Positions 12,433 through 23,199 of a stretch of 64,000 nt of DNA are shown here, in pieces; positions within the stretch are counted from its first letter, which is position 1, and the number at the start of each line of letters is the position of its first letter. The stretch comes from Phaeosaccion multiseriatum (taxonomy: Eukaryota; Ochrophyta, other classes). The notes below the pieces were generated by a model, which saw nothing but the letters and a program-made list of their open reading frames with translations, made no database searches and was not told where the DNA came from. The stretch covers positions 3,782,001 through 3,846,000 of the forward strand of contig OZ218956.1 of NCBI GenBank assembly GCA_965112735.1, given 5' to 3'. The translations under genes and the position numbers were made by a program.

Positions 12433-13793
12433 ATGTCGCAGCTCACGATTCCCTGCGCAGATGTCCGTGTCCACGGGCTTGTTACCAGTGATGGCGCCAC
12501 CATCCTCACGCCGCACGCCTTGAGGTGGGTCCTGGAAGAGGCGGGGAAGGCACACTTGAACTTCTCCCCCCGCCCCCTCATTCCCTCTCCGCTGCCTCCC
12601 TCGTGGCCCCTCCTCCACCAGGTTTCTGTCGTTCCTGCACCAGAGCTTCGACCAGCGCCGCCGGCTCCTGCTGCAGCTCCGCGAGACGCGGCAAATGGAG
12701 TTCGATGCAGGGGCGCTGCCCGACTTCAATCCGAGCACGAGGGCCATTCGAGAGGATGCCAGCTGGAAAGTGGCACCACCTCCGCCAGACCTGCAGGACC
12801 GCAGGGTGGAAAGTGAGTGTATCTGCTTGGCTTTTGCTCTTCTCGCTGATGCTGTATACTTATACTTCACACTGCAGGGCTACTGTCGCTCAGTCCTCCC
12901 TCCCTCCCTTGCTTTCTCCCCCTCTTGTCCTTCTTTCCTTCTCACCACAACAACTCCTCCTCCCCTCATCTCTTCCCTTCCTGCCAGTCACGGGACCGGT
13001 GGACCGCAAAATGGTGATCAACGGGCTCAACAGCGGGGCAAGCACCTACATGGCGGACTTCGAGGACTCTTCCGCCCCCACCTGGGCCAACATGATCGAC
13101 GGACAAGTCAACCTCCGGGACGCCGTTCGCCGCACCATCACCTACAGCAACCCCGCCACCGGCAAGAAGTACACCCTCAACTCGAAGACCGCCGTACTTC
13201 TCGTGCGGCCCCGCGGATGGCACCTTGAGGAGGCCCATGTGACTGTGGACGGTCGGCCCGTGTCCGCCGCGCTCTTCGACTTTGGCATGTACTTCTTCCA
13301 CAACGCCTACGACCTCATGCGCAACGGGTCAGGCCCGTACTTCTACCTCGCCAAGATGGAGAACGCTCTGGAGGCGAGGCTGTGGAACGACGTGTTCGTG
13401 GCGGCGCAGAGCTTCATGGGGGTGCCGCAGGGGACCATCCGGGCCACTTCGCTGCTCGAGACCATCACTGCTGCCTTCGAGATGGAGGAGATGCTTTACG
13501 GTGAGTCGCGGGGAGAGGGAGGGAGAGAGGGAGAGAGAGAGGGAGAGAGGGAGGGAAGGTGGGGGGGACGGAGAGGCAGTGGGCGGCTGTTGGGCACTTG
13601 TCTTGCTGCTGTTGTACTGCTGTTGTAGCTGTATCGATCGCCAGCAGCACCAAGAGTAGGCGGGTGTGGTCGTCGTAGAAGGCCGCCAACACAACGGTTT
13701 GGTTGGCAACGATGCCAGTAACACACCATACCGCGGCCCCTCCTCTGTCGCTTCACAGAGCTCCGCGAGCACTCTGTGGGGCTGAACTGCGGG

Positions 13794-13826
<33 letters not shown>

Positions 13827-14635
13827 CTCCGGGAGGACAGCCGACGCATCACGCCCGACAGGAAGTTCCTCACGGTCAGTGGTCAGTGGAAGGAAGAAGG
13901 GACTCGGCAAGGGCCTGTTGTGGCGCGCGCTCCCTCTCTCTCTATCTCCCTCTCTCTCTATCTCCCTCTCTCTCTATCTCCCTCTCTCTCTATCTCCCTC
14001 TCTCGCTCGTCCCTACTCTCGCTCTCGCTCTCCCTCGCTGTCTCTCTCTCCTTGTTTTACTCTGCCCTGACTTATGATGCCCCCCCTCCCTCCTCAATCA
14101 CAGATGGAGACGCCCTTCATGCAGGCGTACGTGGAGCTCCTCATACACACTTGCCACAAGCGAGGTGCGCACGCCATGGGCGGAATGGCGGCGCAGATCC
14201 CTGTGAAGAACGATCCCTTGGCGCAGGAGAGGGCCTTGGAGAGCGTCCGACAGGACAAGCTCAGAGAGGTGCAGGCTGGGCACGACGGGACGTGGGTGGC
14301 GCACCCCGCCCTCGTCAAGGTGAGCAGTTGGTGGTCTAGTTGGTTCGCTGCCAGTTGCTGGCGGTGGACGGTTGACCCTTAGTGCAGATAGCACATGACA
14401 AGGGGCGGAGTGCTCAGTTCTTGTGTCTCTGGCCTGACCTTAGGAGAAAGAGAGGGCGAGTCTTCTCTCCTCGGCCCAGAGCAGGCAGATAGGCAGGCAG
14501 GCAGGTAGACAGGCAGGCAGATAGGCAGGCAGGCAGGTAGACAGGCAGGCAGATAGGCAGGCAGGCAGGTAGACAGGCAGGCAGATAGGCAGGCAGGCAG
14601 GTAGACAGGCAGGCAGATAGGCAGGCAGGCAGGTA

Positions 14636-14684
<49 letters not shown>

Positions 14685-15977
14685 AGAGGCAGGCAGACCA
14701 CCTCCTCCAAGTGCCTCCATCCAACTCGACACCTTCCCCCCTCCCACCTCTCCCCCCGCAGGTGGCCATGGACATCTTCAACGAGCACATGCCGGGCCCC
14801 AACCAGCTGCACGTGCTGCCCGCCTGCTCCATCACCGCGGCAGACCTGCTCGAGCCGCCGAGCGAAGGGCAGGTCACCGCAAAGGGCCTGACTGAGAACA
14901 TCCAGGTACGGGAAACCTTTCAAGCCTGCTGCTGCTTGTGCTGCTGTTGCTCTCATTCCTCTCTCCTCTCCTCTCTTGCCTTGTTTGTTTAGGGGGTTCG
15001 TGAATGTTGCTTTGCTTTCACTCACTCTCCCTTCCTCCCTGCTTCCCTCTTCACTCCTCTCACCTCAACTCACAGATCTGTCTGGAGTACGTGGAGGCGT
15101 GGATCAGGGGCCACGGCTGCATCCCCCTGCATCACAAGATGGAAGATGCCGCCACCGCCGAGATCAGCCGCGTGCAGGTGTGCCACTCACTCACTCACTC
15201 ACTCACTCACTCACTCACTCACTCACTCACTCACTCACTCACTCACTCACTCACTCACTCACTCACTCACTCACTCACTCACTCACTCACTCACTCACTC
15301 ACTCACTCACTCACTCACTCACTCACTCACTCACTCACTCACTCACTCACTCACTCACTCACTCACTCACTCACTCACTCACTCACTCACTCACTCACTC
15401 ACTCACTCACTCACTCACTCACTCACTCACTCACTCACTCACTCACTCACTCACTCACTCACTCACTCACTCACTCACTCACTCACTCACTCACTCACTC
15501 ACTCACTCACTCACTCACTCCCTCACTCACTCACTCACTCCCACTCACTCACTCACTCACTCACTCCCACTCCCTCACTCACTCACTCACTCCCACTCCC
15601 TCACTCCCTCACTCCCTCACACCCTCACTCCCTCACTCCCTCTCCCCCTCACCCACTCACTTCCTCACCCACTCACTTCCTCACTTCCTCACTCCCTCAC
15701 TTCCTCCCTTCCTCCCTCGTTTTCTCACTAGGTTTGGCAGTGGGTGCATCACGGAGTGAGCACGACGGAAGGTCAGCTGGTCACCAAGCCGCTGGTGGAG
15801 GAGTTGGTCAACGAAGAAGTCGCCAAGATGCAGAAGGAGAGGGACAACAAGGGCCAATTCAAATTCTGGCTGGCGGGGCGCATGGTGCGGGGGATGATGA
15901 CGGACGACAAGCTGGACAACTTCCTGACGACCGTCGCGTATCCCCATCTCGTGGATGTGTCCCACTGCCGCCTCTGA
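12433..15977 (+). CDS. Malate synthase (glyoxylate cycle)
   Basis: This enzyme condenses glyoxylate and acetyl-CoA to malate. Eight exons join in phase: 12433-12524, 12622-12812, 12988-13500, 13759-13874, 14104-14319, 14762-14905, 15076-15177 and 15732-15977, giving 539 aa, typical of the eukaryotic/bacterial A-type enzyme. Continuous family blocks include [92 protein letters not shown] and [11 protein letters not shown]. The catalytic-loop acidic and Arg residues of the family fall in these blocks. The C-terminus HCRL fits the type 1 peroxisomal signal pattern [SAC][KRH][LM], suggesting a peroxisomal or glyoxysomal site. The ATG is in a good context (gacATGtcg) and the exon 1 product flows into family sequence. 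Introns 3, 4, 6 and 7 are built largely of simple repeats. Confidence 0.97.
14483..14696. repeat. 28-bp minisatellite grading into (GGCA)n
   Basis: Located in malate synthase intron 5. The unit AGGCAGATAGGCAGGCAGG plus 9 bases repeats about five to six times and then collapses to pure GGCA. It looks like a tetranucleotide array with periodic GATA and GTAG substitutions that have been co-amplified as a longer unit. Confidence 0.85.
15181..15720. repeat. (ACTC)n microsatellite, about 540 bp
   Basis: This fills nearly all of malate synthase intron 7. About 340 bp is essentially perfect ACTC and the remainder degrades through CCCACTCA and CCTCACTC variants to the acceptor at 15731. The array itself provides the pyrimidine-rich 3' end. 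It is open in all frames as THSL or LTHS and generates spurious ORFs. Confidence 0.95.
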
Positions 15978-15995
15978 GCAGTCGACCTCTGTTTG

Positions 15996-16050
<55 letters not shown>

Positions 16051-16870
16051 TGAGTGTGAGTGTGTGCGTTTGTCTGTTGGCTCGCTGTGCCTTCTCTTTC
16101 TTTTGGGGTTGGCTGTGCCCCACTTTCTCTCCGTGGAAAGGGGTTGGAGGGGGATGGCAGCGAATGGCAGTATACACACAGTGAAAGAGACGAGGGGCAT
16201 ATGCTTTGGGGAGACATACAGTACAGCGATTTTGCGGTTTTTGATGTATCATAGTCCGGCTGTCATGTAGCGGCGGCCAGACGGAAGGGGCCACCAACAG
16301 CGGCTCCAACGGTGCCCCCAACAGCAGCTCCAACGGCGGGTCCGCTGTTGCTGCCACCAACAGCAGCTCCAACCCGCCGTTGGAGCTGCTGCTGCCGTTG
16401 AAGCTGCTGTTGGTGGCCCCGTTGGAGCTGCTGTTGGGGGCACCATTTTGTAGGGCACAGCCATGCCAGGAGCAAGTTTTGTAGGGCACAGCGCCCACGC
16501 TGAAACGGTACGTACCACGTACATTAGAGGGAGGGGCGGGAGGGGAGGACCAGGCGCCGCATATGGGGGCCCGTACATGCAATTACATGGACTGGAGAGG
16601 AGAACGGCCAGAAGCACTGATGCAGCAGGAGAGGGGGGGCGGGGCTCGGTTTTGTAACATACGTCTGTACAGGTACATGGGCACAAGGGAAACGCCCAAC
16701 TGCGCTGCTGGGCAGAGCTCCATAGTTGCGGCAACGGTACGAATAAGGGGCTTATATTATTCACCTTTTTTCTATATACTCTTTGATTCTCCCGCTGGGC
16801 TGCAGCAACAGCAGGTTGGCATGTATCGCGCACGTCGAGCCGGTCCCCCTTCCCTCATTCATCTCCTGCC
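15978..16870. other. Convergent intergenic spacer with (TG)n and inverted repeat
   Basis: The spacer lies between the malate synthase stop and the end of the PsbQ-like gene. It contains a (TG)n run at about 15996-16056, a strong inverted repeat (16288-16444), and two direct copies of TTTTGTAGGGCACAGC near 16447 and 16476. AT-rich sequence around 16741-16790 could hold a 3' processing site. I find no supported gene. Confidence 0.6.
16288..16444. repeat. Inverted repeat built of CCAACAGCAGCTCCAACGG units
   Basis: A 24-bp perfect arm at 16311-16334 is the reverse complement of 16421-16444. Between them the same ~19-bp unit occurs several more times in both orientations, so the whole 157 bp can fold into a long hairpin. 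No open frame resembling a known protein is present. It could be a small non-autonomous mobile element or a palindromic amplification. Confidence 0.75.
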
Positions 16871-17773
16871 TCATTTGGAGTCTTTTACTGCTGGCTCGCA
16901 ACTGTTGCTGCCTTTTTTCGCCTTGGTGCCCCACGCCTCGCAGCCGAACAGTCCGTAGTACTCCTGTGATGACGCCGCTCGAGGCGCCACGAACGCTGGC
17001 ACAGATACCTGCTGCGCCGCCAAAGAGAGGAACTCAGTAAGCGTCTCCACCACCTCCTCCACCTCCTTCACACGATCTTCCGACGAGCCGCTCTTCGCAG
17101 CCTGCTCCAGCTCGAGAAGGTGCCCCTGAGAGAGAGAGAGAGAAGGTTAGCCGTGGCAAGTGTGTGGTATGTAGACATTCATGGCTTGCGGCAGAGTAAT
17201 CCTAACCCTAGTGGCAGAGTAATCCTAGCCCTAAGCAGCGCTATGCACACACACCTTCATGGCTAGCGGCAGCGTGGCCAGGCGCTCCTGGTCCTTGGAG
17301 CTGCTTAACTTGAGCAAAGGGGCTGCCTCTGCCATGGCGTTCTGCAGGCGTGCGAAGGAGGACGCGTAGCGCAGCACCAGAGACTTATCGTCATCGGAGT
17401 CCCCGATGGTCTTGTCCTTCAAGCCGGTAAGCAGCGTCAGCAAAGTTCCCCGGTACCTGCCAATCTCGCCCACCAGACCCACTGCCGGATTCAAGCTAAA
17501 CGCGGCGGCTGGGGAGATAGGGGCGCCCCCCACTGCTGCTGCTACGACCGAGGCTGTGGCTACGCGGGATACAGCTTGCTGCAGCAATCTCCTCCGGCTT
17601 GTACCCACTGCTGCTGCTGCTGGTGGTGGTGCATGACATTGAGTTGCAACATGTTGCGCCGCGCTCAATTGAAGCCTCCTCCCTCGCTGCGTCTGCTTCT
17701 GCTGTGGTACGACGACTGTGAACGCAGCACACGAGGGAGCCAGCACAAGGAGTAGCAGCAGCAGGTGGTGCAT
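16871..17773 (-). CDS. PsbQ-like thylakoid lumen protein, plastid-targeted
   Basis: Exons 17773-17255 and 17125-16871 join in phase 0, giving 257 aa. The N-terminus is a three-part plastid address. A signal peptide ([17 protein letters not shown]) ends at A-F, the junction used for entry into red-derived secondary plastids. A Gln/Arg/Ser-rich transit stretch follows to about residue 55. Then comes a twin-arginine signal (SRRRLLQQ, an Ala/Val-rich core and a site near PAAA/F), pointing to Tat import into the thylakoid lumen. The mature part is predicted helical, including LPLAMKGHLLELEQA, VEEVVETLTEFLSLA and a C-terminal EYYGLFGCEAWG. Length, helical content and targeting fit the PsbQ/PsbQ' family, which stabilises the photosystem II oxygen-evolving complex. 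The targeting reading is strong; the family assignment is moderate. Confidence 0.7.
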
Positions 17774-18030
17774 AGCTGTGCTGTAAAGAGAGAATTGAAA
17801 GAGAGAGAAGACGAAAGGAGAGGAGATTTGGAGATTTGATTTTTACGAAAAGAGCAAAAGAGGATCAAATGGCCCATATGCCTGAACCTCGTCGCGCGCG
17901 CAACTCTTCAATAACCCGCAAATACGTGTGGGGGTGGTGGGGGGGGGCGACAGTATAGTCGCCTTAATGCGTGGGGCTGGAGGTTAGGGACGAGACGCTT
18001 TGGCGCTTGCGAAGGTTCGATTTTTCGCTG
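17774..18030. promoter_or_regulatory. Divergent promoter region, PsbQ-like and RING genes
   Basis: Only 257 bp separates the two divergent start codons. It contains purine-rich sequence next to the PsbQ-like ATG, a CGCGCGCG patch near 17894 and a G run near 17940. An in-frame TAA at 17965-17967 limits the RING gene start to the ATG at 18031. The promoter role is inferred from position. Confidence 0.4.
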
Positions 18031-19349
18031 ATGGACAGGTGCGATGACGGGCGCCCGGACGCGTCAACCGTGTCGGGGGCAACTCCCTCCGAAGTACTTC
18101 TCTCCCTCTCTCGGCTGCCCAAGACAGTCCCTAGGCGCGTCTTCGAGTACCTCGGGCCCGTCTTCTCTCTGGATGATGTGCTGTATTCGCTACAACTCCT
18201 TCCTAGGGAGTGCGAGTGCACGATGGAGAAGTACTTGCGAGAGGGGCACACGGCGAGGTGGAGGGAGGAGGAGGGGCAGGAGAAGCAGCCACCCAAGCTT
18301 GTCATGCGCTGCGAATACTGCCAGGAGATCATCCTTCGCATTAGTTGCCGGGCAAACCTCGCCCACAAGGTGAGTAAGGTCAGCTGAAGGACGGCTCTAC
18401 GGCTCGAGCGATCAACAGTTGGGGTTTCATAGCTCTTCTGCTCTCTTTTCCCTGATTTCTTTTACCTTCTCAAGCAATGGGATAGTTTGACCCCTCACGC
18501 TCCATCTCCTCCTCGTGAGTACGCCTCTTTCTCTCTCTTTCTCTCCTCTCTTTCCTCGCTTTTGCTGTTTCCATCTTCCTGTTCCCCCTTGCACTCCTTC
18601 TCCTCCCCGTGCGTCTAACCCCCTGTCCTCTCTTTTGCCCCCATCCTCCCCCCCTCTCTCCCCCGCCCCTCCCCCTCTCTGTGTGCGCCCCCCCATAAAG
18701 ACGTTCTACGCAAGGGCCTCCGCCCTCGTCGCGTGTGCCCGGCGGCAAAACAAGCGAAAGAAGAAGCGCTTCCTCCCCCTGTCGCGCCGCTCCTCGGCGG
18801 TGGTGCTGCTCACCAGCCCCCCCTGCGTGCAGAGCAGAGACGGAGACGGCAGAGAAGACGGAGACCAAGTGGAAGAGGAGGAGCTCTGTCACGCGCAGGA
18901 GAGAGCTCGATTGGCGCAGGCTATTCTCGACTCCGCGGCCACAGACGCCGACAACGTCCGTCAAGCGCTCACGAGCCTGGACCTTCTCCATCGCTCCTCC
19001 CCTCACGGCCAGGTGGGCCGAACCTTCCTGGACGCTATGACGCACGAGTGGTCCTTCATGGCGTCGCCAATGCTGGACGATCTCAAAGCCTTCACCATCA
19101 GGGACCGGTCCGAGGCCGAGTCCGAGCGTTTCGAGCGTTACACCCAGTGCGGCATCTGCTTGGAGCCCATGTGCGAGCCCGTCCGCCTCCCCTGCTCGCA
19201 CATTTTGTGCGTGGACTGCTCCACCAAGCTCGTGAACGATGGCAAGAGCGCCTGCCCCGTGTGCCGCTGCCCACACGCCCTCTCCCACACCACGCCGCTG
19301 CCGCTGTGGGGCAAGGTGCGAAGCCTCTCCCTCCGTCTCTATTTATCTT

Positions 19350-19386
<37 letters not shown>

Positions 19387-19463
19387 ATGGCTCTCTGTCT
19401 CTCTCTTTCTCTCTTTCTCTATCGCTCTCTCTCTCTTTCTCTATCGCTCTCTCTCTCTCTTTC

Positions 19464-19550
<87 letters not shown>

Positions 19551-19702
19551 ATCGCTCTCTGTCTCTCTCTCCCGCCCTCCCTCTCTCTCTCTCTCTCTCT
19601 TTCTCTATCGCTCTCTTTCTCTCTCTCTCTATCGCTCCGTCTCTCCCTCTCTCTTTCTCTCTCTCTCTTTCTCTCTTTCTCTCTCGCTCCCTCCCTCTCT
19701 CC

Positions 19703-19750
<48 letters not shown>

Positions 19751-19960
19751 TTCTCTATCGCTCTCTCTCTCTTTCGCTCTCTCTCTCTCTTTCTCTCTCT
19801 TTCTCTATCGCTCTCTCTCCCTCTCTCTCTCTCTTTCTCTTTCTCTATCGCTCCCTCTCTCCCTCTCTCTCTTTCTCTCTCTCTCTTTCTCTCTTTCTCA
19901 CTCGCTCCCTCCCTCTCCCCCTCTCTCTCTTTCTCTATCGCTCTCTCTCTGTCTCTCCCG

Positions 19961-19998
<38 letters not shown>

Positions 19999-20002
19999 AT
20001 CG

Positions 20003-20049
<47 letters not shown>

Positions 20050-20586
20050 GTTCTCTATCGCTCTCTGTCTCTCTCTTTCTCTATCGCTCTCTCTCTCTCT
20101 CTTTCTCCCTCCCTTCTTTCTATTTGTCTGTATTTTCCTTTTCTTTCTCTCTCACTCTATATCGCGCGCTCTCTCTCTCTCTCTCCCTCTCTCCCTTGCC
20201 CAACCCCCCACCTCGCTCGTCTACTAAGTGTGGCGCCCTCTTTGTTTCATTGCCCCCCCCCGTCCTTCTCTTTGTGCGTGGCAATCACGGCAAAGCAGTC
20301 CAGCCCCTCGTCGTTGCTCCTTCCTTCCTTCCTTTCTTCCTTCCTTCCTTCTAAACAGCACTGCCCCCCCTCCCTTTGGAGGTTTCGATCATAGACCTGA
20401 CACTCACACGGACCCCCCCCCTGCCCACAGGTGGTGCGCGAGCTGTACCCGGCCTTCTGTGGGGGCAAGCGCAAGGTCAAGCCGAGAAGGAGCTCCGGAA
20501 AGCTGCTGAGGGGGCTGTTTTTGTCAAAGGGCCTGCTGGCAGAGGCCCAAGTGGCCCTGGCGACGGACAGGGGCTACCACGGCTGA
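18031..20586 (+). CDS. RING-finger protein, probable E3 ubiquitin ligase
   Basis: Exons 18031-18369, 18701-19315 and 20431-20586, all phase 0, give 369 aa. Exon 1 carries a helical N-terminal region and a CEYC pair (MRCEYCQEII) followed by another Cys. Exon 2 holds a basic stretch (RRQNKRKKKR) and, near residues 260-300, a C3HC4 RING: CGICLEP, LPCSHILCVDCS and CPVCR supply the eight zinc ligands. The last exon is a basic C-terminal tail (RKVKPRRSSGKLLRG). RING domains bind E2 enzymes, so ubiquitin ligase activity is the expected role; the substrate cannot be read. The in-frame GTG at 17971 is not used as start because a normal ATG follows. Exon 3 is separated by a 1,115-bp pyrimidine-only intron. 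There is no transmembrane segment. Confidence 0.82.
19340..20200. repeat. CT-rich intron array with TTTCTCTATCGCTC variants
   Basis: Almost the whole of RING-gene intron 2 is (CT)n interrupted by CTCTTTCTCTATCGCTCTCT and CTCCCTCCCTCT blocks. It is a compound microsatellite whose interruptions have themselves spread through the array. It is open in several frames as Ser/Leu runs but is not coding. Confidence 0.9.
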
Positions 20587-20675
20587 GCCACAGGAGCAGA
20601 GGGTGGAGGAGAGGGCACAGGGCAGAGGCGGGTCTAGCCTAGGCCCAGCTGGCGGGACTCACTTCACTTCACCAC

Positions 20676-20800
20676 AGAAGCAAGAGGTTCAATGAGAGTT
20701 TTGTCCGGTCACTTCACCAGAAGCAAGAGCTTCAATGCACCAGAAGCAAGAGGTTCAATTCACCAGAAGCAAGAGGTTCAATGAGAGTTTTGTTCGGTCA
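20676..20800. repeat. Direct repeat of AGAAGCAAGAGGTTCAAT, four copies
   Basis: Copies start at 20676, 20719, 20742 and 20764. Two are followed by GAGAGTTTTGT(C/T)CGGTCA, so the organisation is a nested duplication rather than a simple tandem array. It lies in the presumptive RING gene 3' UTR. Confidence 0.8.
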
Positions 20801-21120
20801 GCGGACCGAAGAGAGGGGCGAGAGGGGCGCCACTCAATGCTGACGCTTAACGCCCCCCCCCCTCGTTGTATAACCAAGTGTACAGTAGGGGAGGTTGGGA
20901 AGGGAAAGGAATTTTTTTAAAAAAATAATTTAGATATTTTACCCTCCTTCTGTGCTTTGAGTGTGTATTGGGTTGAGATTCACTCTGACGATGCCCCCCC
21001 CCCCCCCCCTCAGTGGTCATCCCCCTCTCAGGGCAGCGCGTTGGGCGCGTCTGCCCCCCTGCATCCATCCACTGCCATCCTCCTCTCCCCCCTCCTCCTC
21101 CAATGTGTTCTCTCCCTCGC

Positions 21121-21270
21121 AGTAGGTGATTCCTACTAAGTCAATAAAAGTCCATTCCTCACGCCCACCGCCGTGCAAACAGGCAGTGGTCTCCCTCTTC
21201 CTGTTCTCCTCCTCGGCTCGCCCTGGCCTCTGAAACTCTTAGGTTGATTCCTGTAAGTCAATAAAATGGC
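21121..21270 (+). promoter_or_regulatory. Duplicated polyadenylation-signal block
   Basis: AATAAA occurs at 21143-21148 and 21260-21265. Each sits in a near-identical context (GATTCCT, then AAGTCAATAAAA), so the block has been duplicated about 117 bp apart. The likely role is alternative 3' ends for the RING gene. The second copy lies within 20 bp of the stop codon of the opposite-strand gene, so transcripts would nearly overlap. Confidence 0.5.
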
Positions 21271-21280
21271 CCCCCTCCCC

Positions 21281-23199
21281 CTACCCGTCCAGCGTCATGC
21301 AGCAGAGCTGACACAGCCACGAGCCGCCCCCCCTGTACCCAGAGGGCGGGCTCTGAATCTCCTCGAGCTCCTCGAGCTCCTCCGGCGGGTACTTCTGTCC
21401 GCCGCCCCTTGCGTAGCGCCGCCTTGACTTGTCGAGCGGTTTGTTCTCGGGGTCCAGCCGGAGCTTCCTGCTGCTGGTGGAAGAGCTTGGCGAGGGGTTG
21501 GCTGTTAGTGACGACACGTCCTGCCCATAGGCCCGCTTGGCCGCCGATATATTGTCGCGGTCACGGCGCTTGCGGCTGAGCTTGGAGCCGCTGCTGCTGC
21601 CCCTGCCGCTACTTCTGCGGCTCTCCCGTCCCCCCCCCTCCTCGACGTCGGGGAGTGCGCAACAAGCGATGGCCTCTTCCCACTCGCTGTCCGCGTCCAC
21701 ATCAAAGCCGCTCTCCTTCAGAAAGTTGCGCACGTCCTCCGCCCCGATGGAGTCTCTGCCTCCGATCCAGGCCTTTATGACCTCTGCCTTGGCACTCACA
21801 CTCACACTCACGCTGCTGCTGCTCCTCCTCTTCCTCGTGCCGTGCCCACTCCCACCCACACTCCCACCCCCACTACTCGCGTCGGATACGGCCTGCGTCA
21901 GGCGCTCCTCCAGCGAGAGGCGCTCCGGCCCGTCCGCTGGGATGAGGCTCGCCATGGCCACCTCCCACTCCACCATGGTGGCTCGGTGGTCAATGTTGAC
22001 CCCCAGGCCGGCGAGGAAGCGGCGCATGTTGGCTCTGCTCACGGCCATGAGGTTCTCCTGCTGGCGTGCCATCCAGTCCTTCACAACGTCCTTCTTGGCA
22101 CTCAGGTCCATGTCCTGCAGCTCGGCCAGGTAGATCTCTCTCGTTCCCCGCCTGCTTCTGCCGCCCCCTCGCTGACCTTCCTCGCCCCCCTCCACCTTCA
22201 CCTCCTCTTGCAGTATACTCTCCCACTCCTCATGGAATTGGGGGTTGCTTTGATCCACTCCCAAGTGAGCCAAGAAGGCCCTTGCGTTGCGGCGGTTGAC
22301 GTCGAGGAACGAGTCCTGAAGAAAGCAACGGGGGGCAGCACGCACATCACGCGGGGCGGAGAGAAGGGAAGCGTGCCGTCGCAAGACATCATCATCGTCA
22401 GAGGCACCCCCTTGACTTCTCTTACGTGTGGCAAGACCTTTTTTAAAAAACAACAATATACACAGCCCCTTTCGCAAGCATAAGAATTATTCAGTTGTGT
22501 CTCTGATGGAGGAGAAGAGGCGATGAGAGCCACGGAAGAAAAGTATACAGCAACCTGGCAGTTGTCTCTTGGCTTGACGAGAAGAGGCGAGGAGAGCCAT
22601 GAAGAAAGAAAGGAGAAGCAGAGCTGCAAGCGCGAAGCGACTGCTGAGTAAAGCAGCCTAAACGCCCCTGCACCTGCCACAGGTGTTGGAAGTACACCGC
22701 CCCCTATTGCCCCCCCCTCCCTTACCCGTTGGCGGTTGATCCACTCGATAATGAACTGCCGTTTGCCATCAAAGTCCAAGCCCTTGAGGTCCTCCAGGAA
22801 AGAGTCGGCTCTGTTGGCCTCAACGCGCATGTCGAGCAGCACTTCCCGCGCTGTCACTTCGCTGCCGCCCCAAGAGCCCTTGTTAGTAGAACTGCCAGGC
22901 GCCTGGAAAGGTGCCCTCCTCTTCCTCAGAGCCTCCTTATTGCTCTCCATAATGAGCATGCTCATGAGCTGCAGCTTCTCGTGTGCCATTCGTTTCTCCC
23001 ATTGGGCCTTGCGTGCGCTGACGGTCGTGGCTCCCGCCCCTTTAATCTCCCTCCGGATTTCCTCTTGCTTGCTTTGAGACCTCTTACGACCCGTCACCAA
23101 GTTCCTCGTAGCCTGGAGGTAGAGCGAGCGCTTCAGCGACGACCCCGTCGACTTCCGTCGGCGAGACCCCGTGGGCGATATCGACCCATCGCTAGCCAT
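21281..23199 (-). CDS. Protein with three ~65-residue repeats, unknown family
   Basis: Exons 23199-22726 and 22315-21281, phase 0, give 502 aa. The N-terminus is basic (SRRRKSTGSSLKRS) and followed by a charged helical segment. Three copies of an unrecognised module follow. Copy 1 spans the splice junction: DFDGKRQFIIEWINRQ, then RNARAFLAHLGVD and HEEWESIL. Copy 2: DLSAKKDVVKDWMARQ, then NMRRFLAGLGVN and VEWEVAM. Copy 3: SAKAEVIKAWIGGRD, then DVRNFLKESGFDVD and EWEEAI. The consensus is D-x-x-x-K-x(5)-W-x-x-R-(Q/D), then R-x-F-L-x-x-x-G, then E-W-E. Ser/Arg linkers separate copies 2 and 3, and the tail ends with a Cys cluster (WLCQLCCM). Clean alignment of copies 1 and 2 across the intron supports the splice model. 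I do not recognise the fold or function; nuclear location is a guess from the basic linkers. Confidence 0.75.

Larger units (their letters stand above)
20587..21280. other. Convergent spacer with tandem repeat and two AATAAA sites
   Basis: This lies between the RING gene stop and the end of the triple-repeat gene. It holds a four-copy direct repeat at 20676-20781, an AT-rich stretch at 20910-20945, a CATCCATCCACTGCCATCC copy near 21062, and two plus-strand AATAAA sites inside a duplicated block. No gene is supported. Confidence 0.6.

Noticed and set aside
15183-15540. Possible CRISPR-like or other regular array
   Set aside because: No spacers exist; the arrays are simple tandem repeats in eukaryotic introns.
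15004-15759. Open frames of THSL/LTHS repeats
   Set aside because: They are the (ACTC)n intron array read in different frames; malate synthase exons on either side splice across it in phase.
17200-17236. CCTAACCCTA-like telomeric repeat
   Set aside because: Only a two-copy 20-bp direct repeat in the PsbQ-like intron; not a telomeric array.
18515-20394. Continuous Ser/Leu-rich frames through the CT array
   Set aside because: Only 18701-19315 of this is the RING exon. The rest is microsatellite intron bounded by a good donor (19316) and acceptor (20430).
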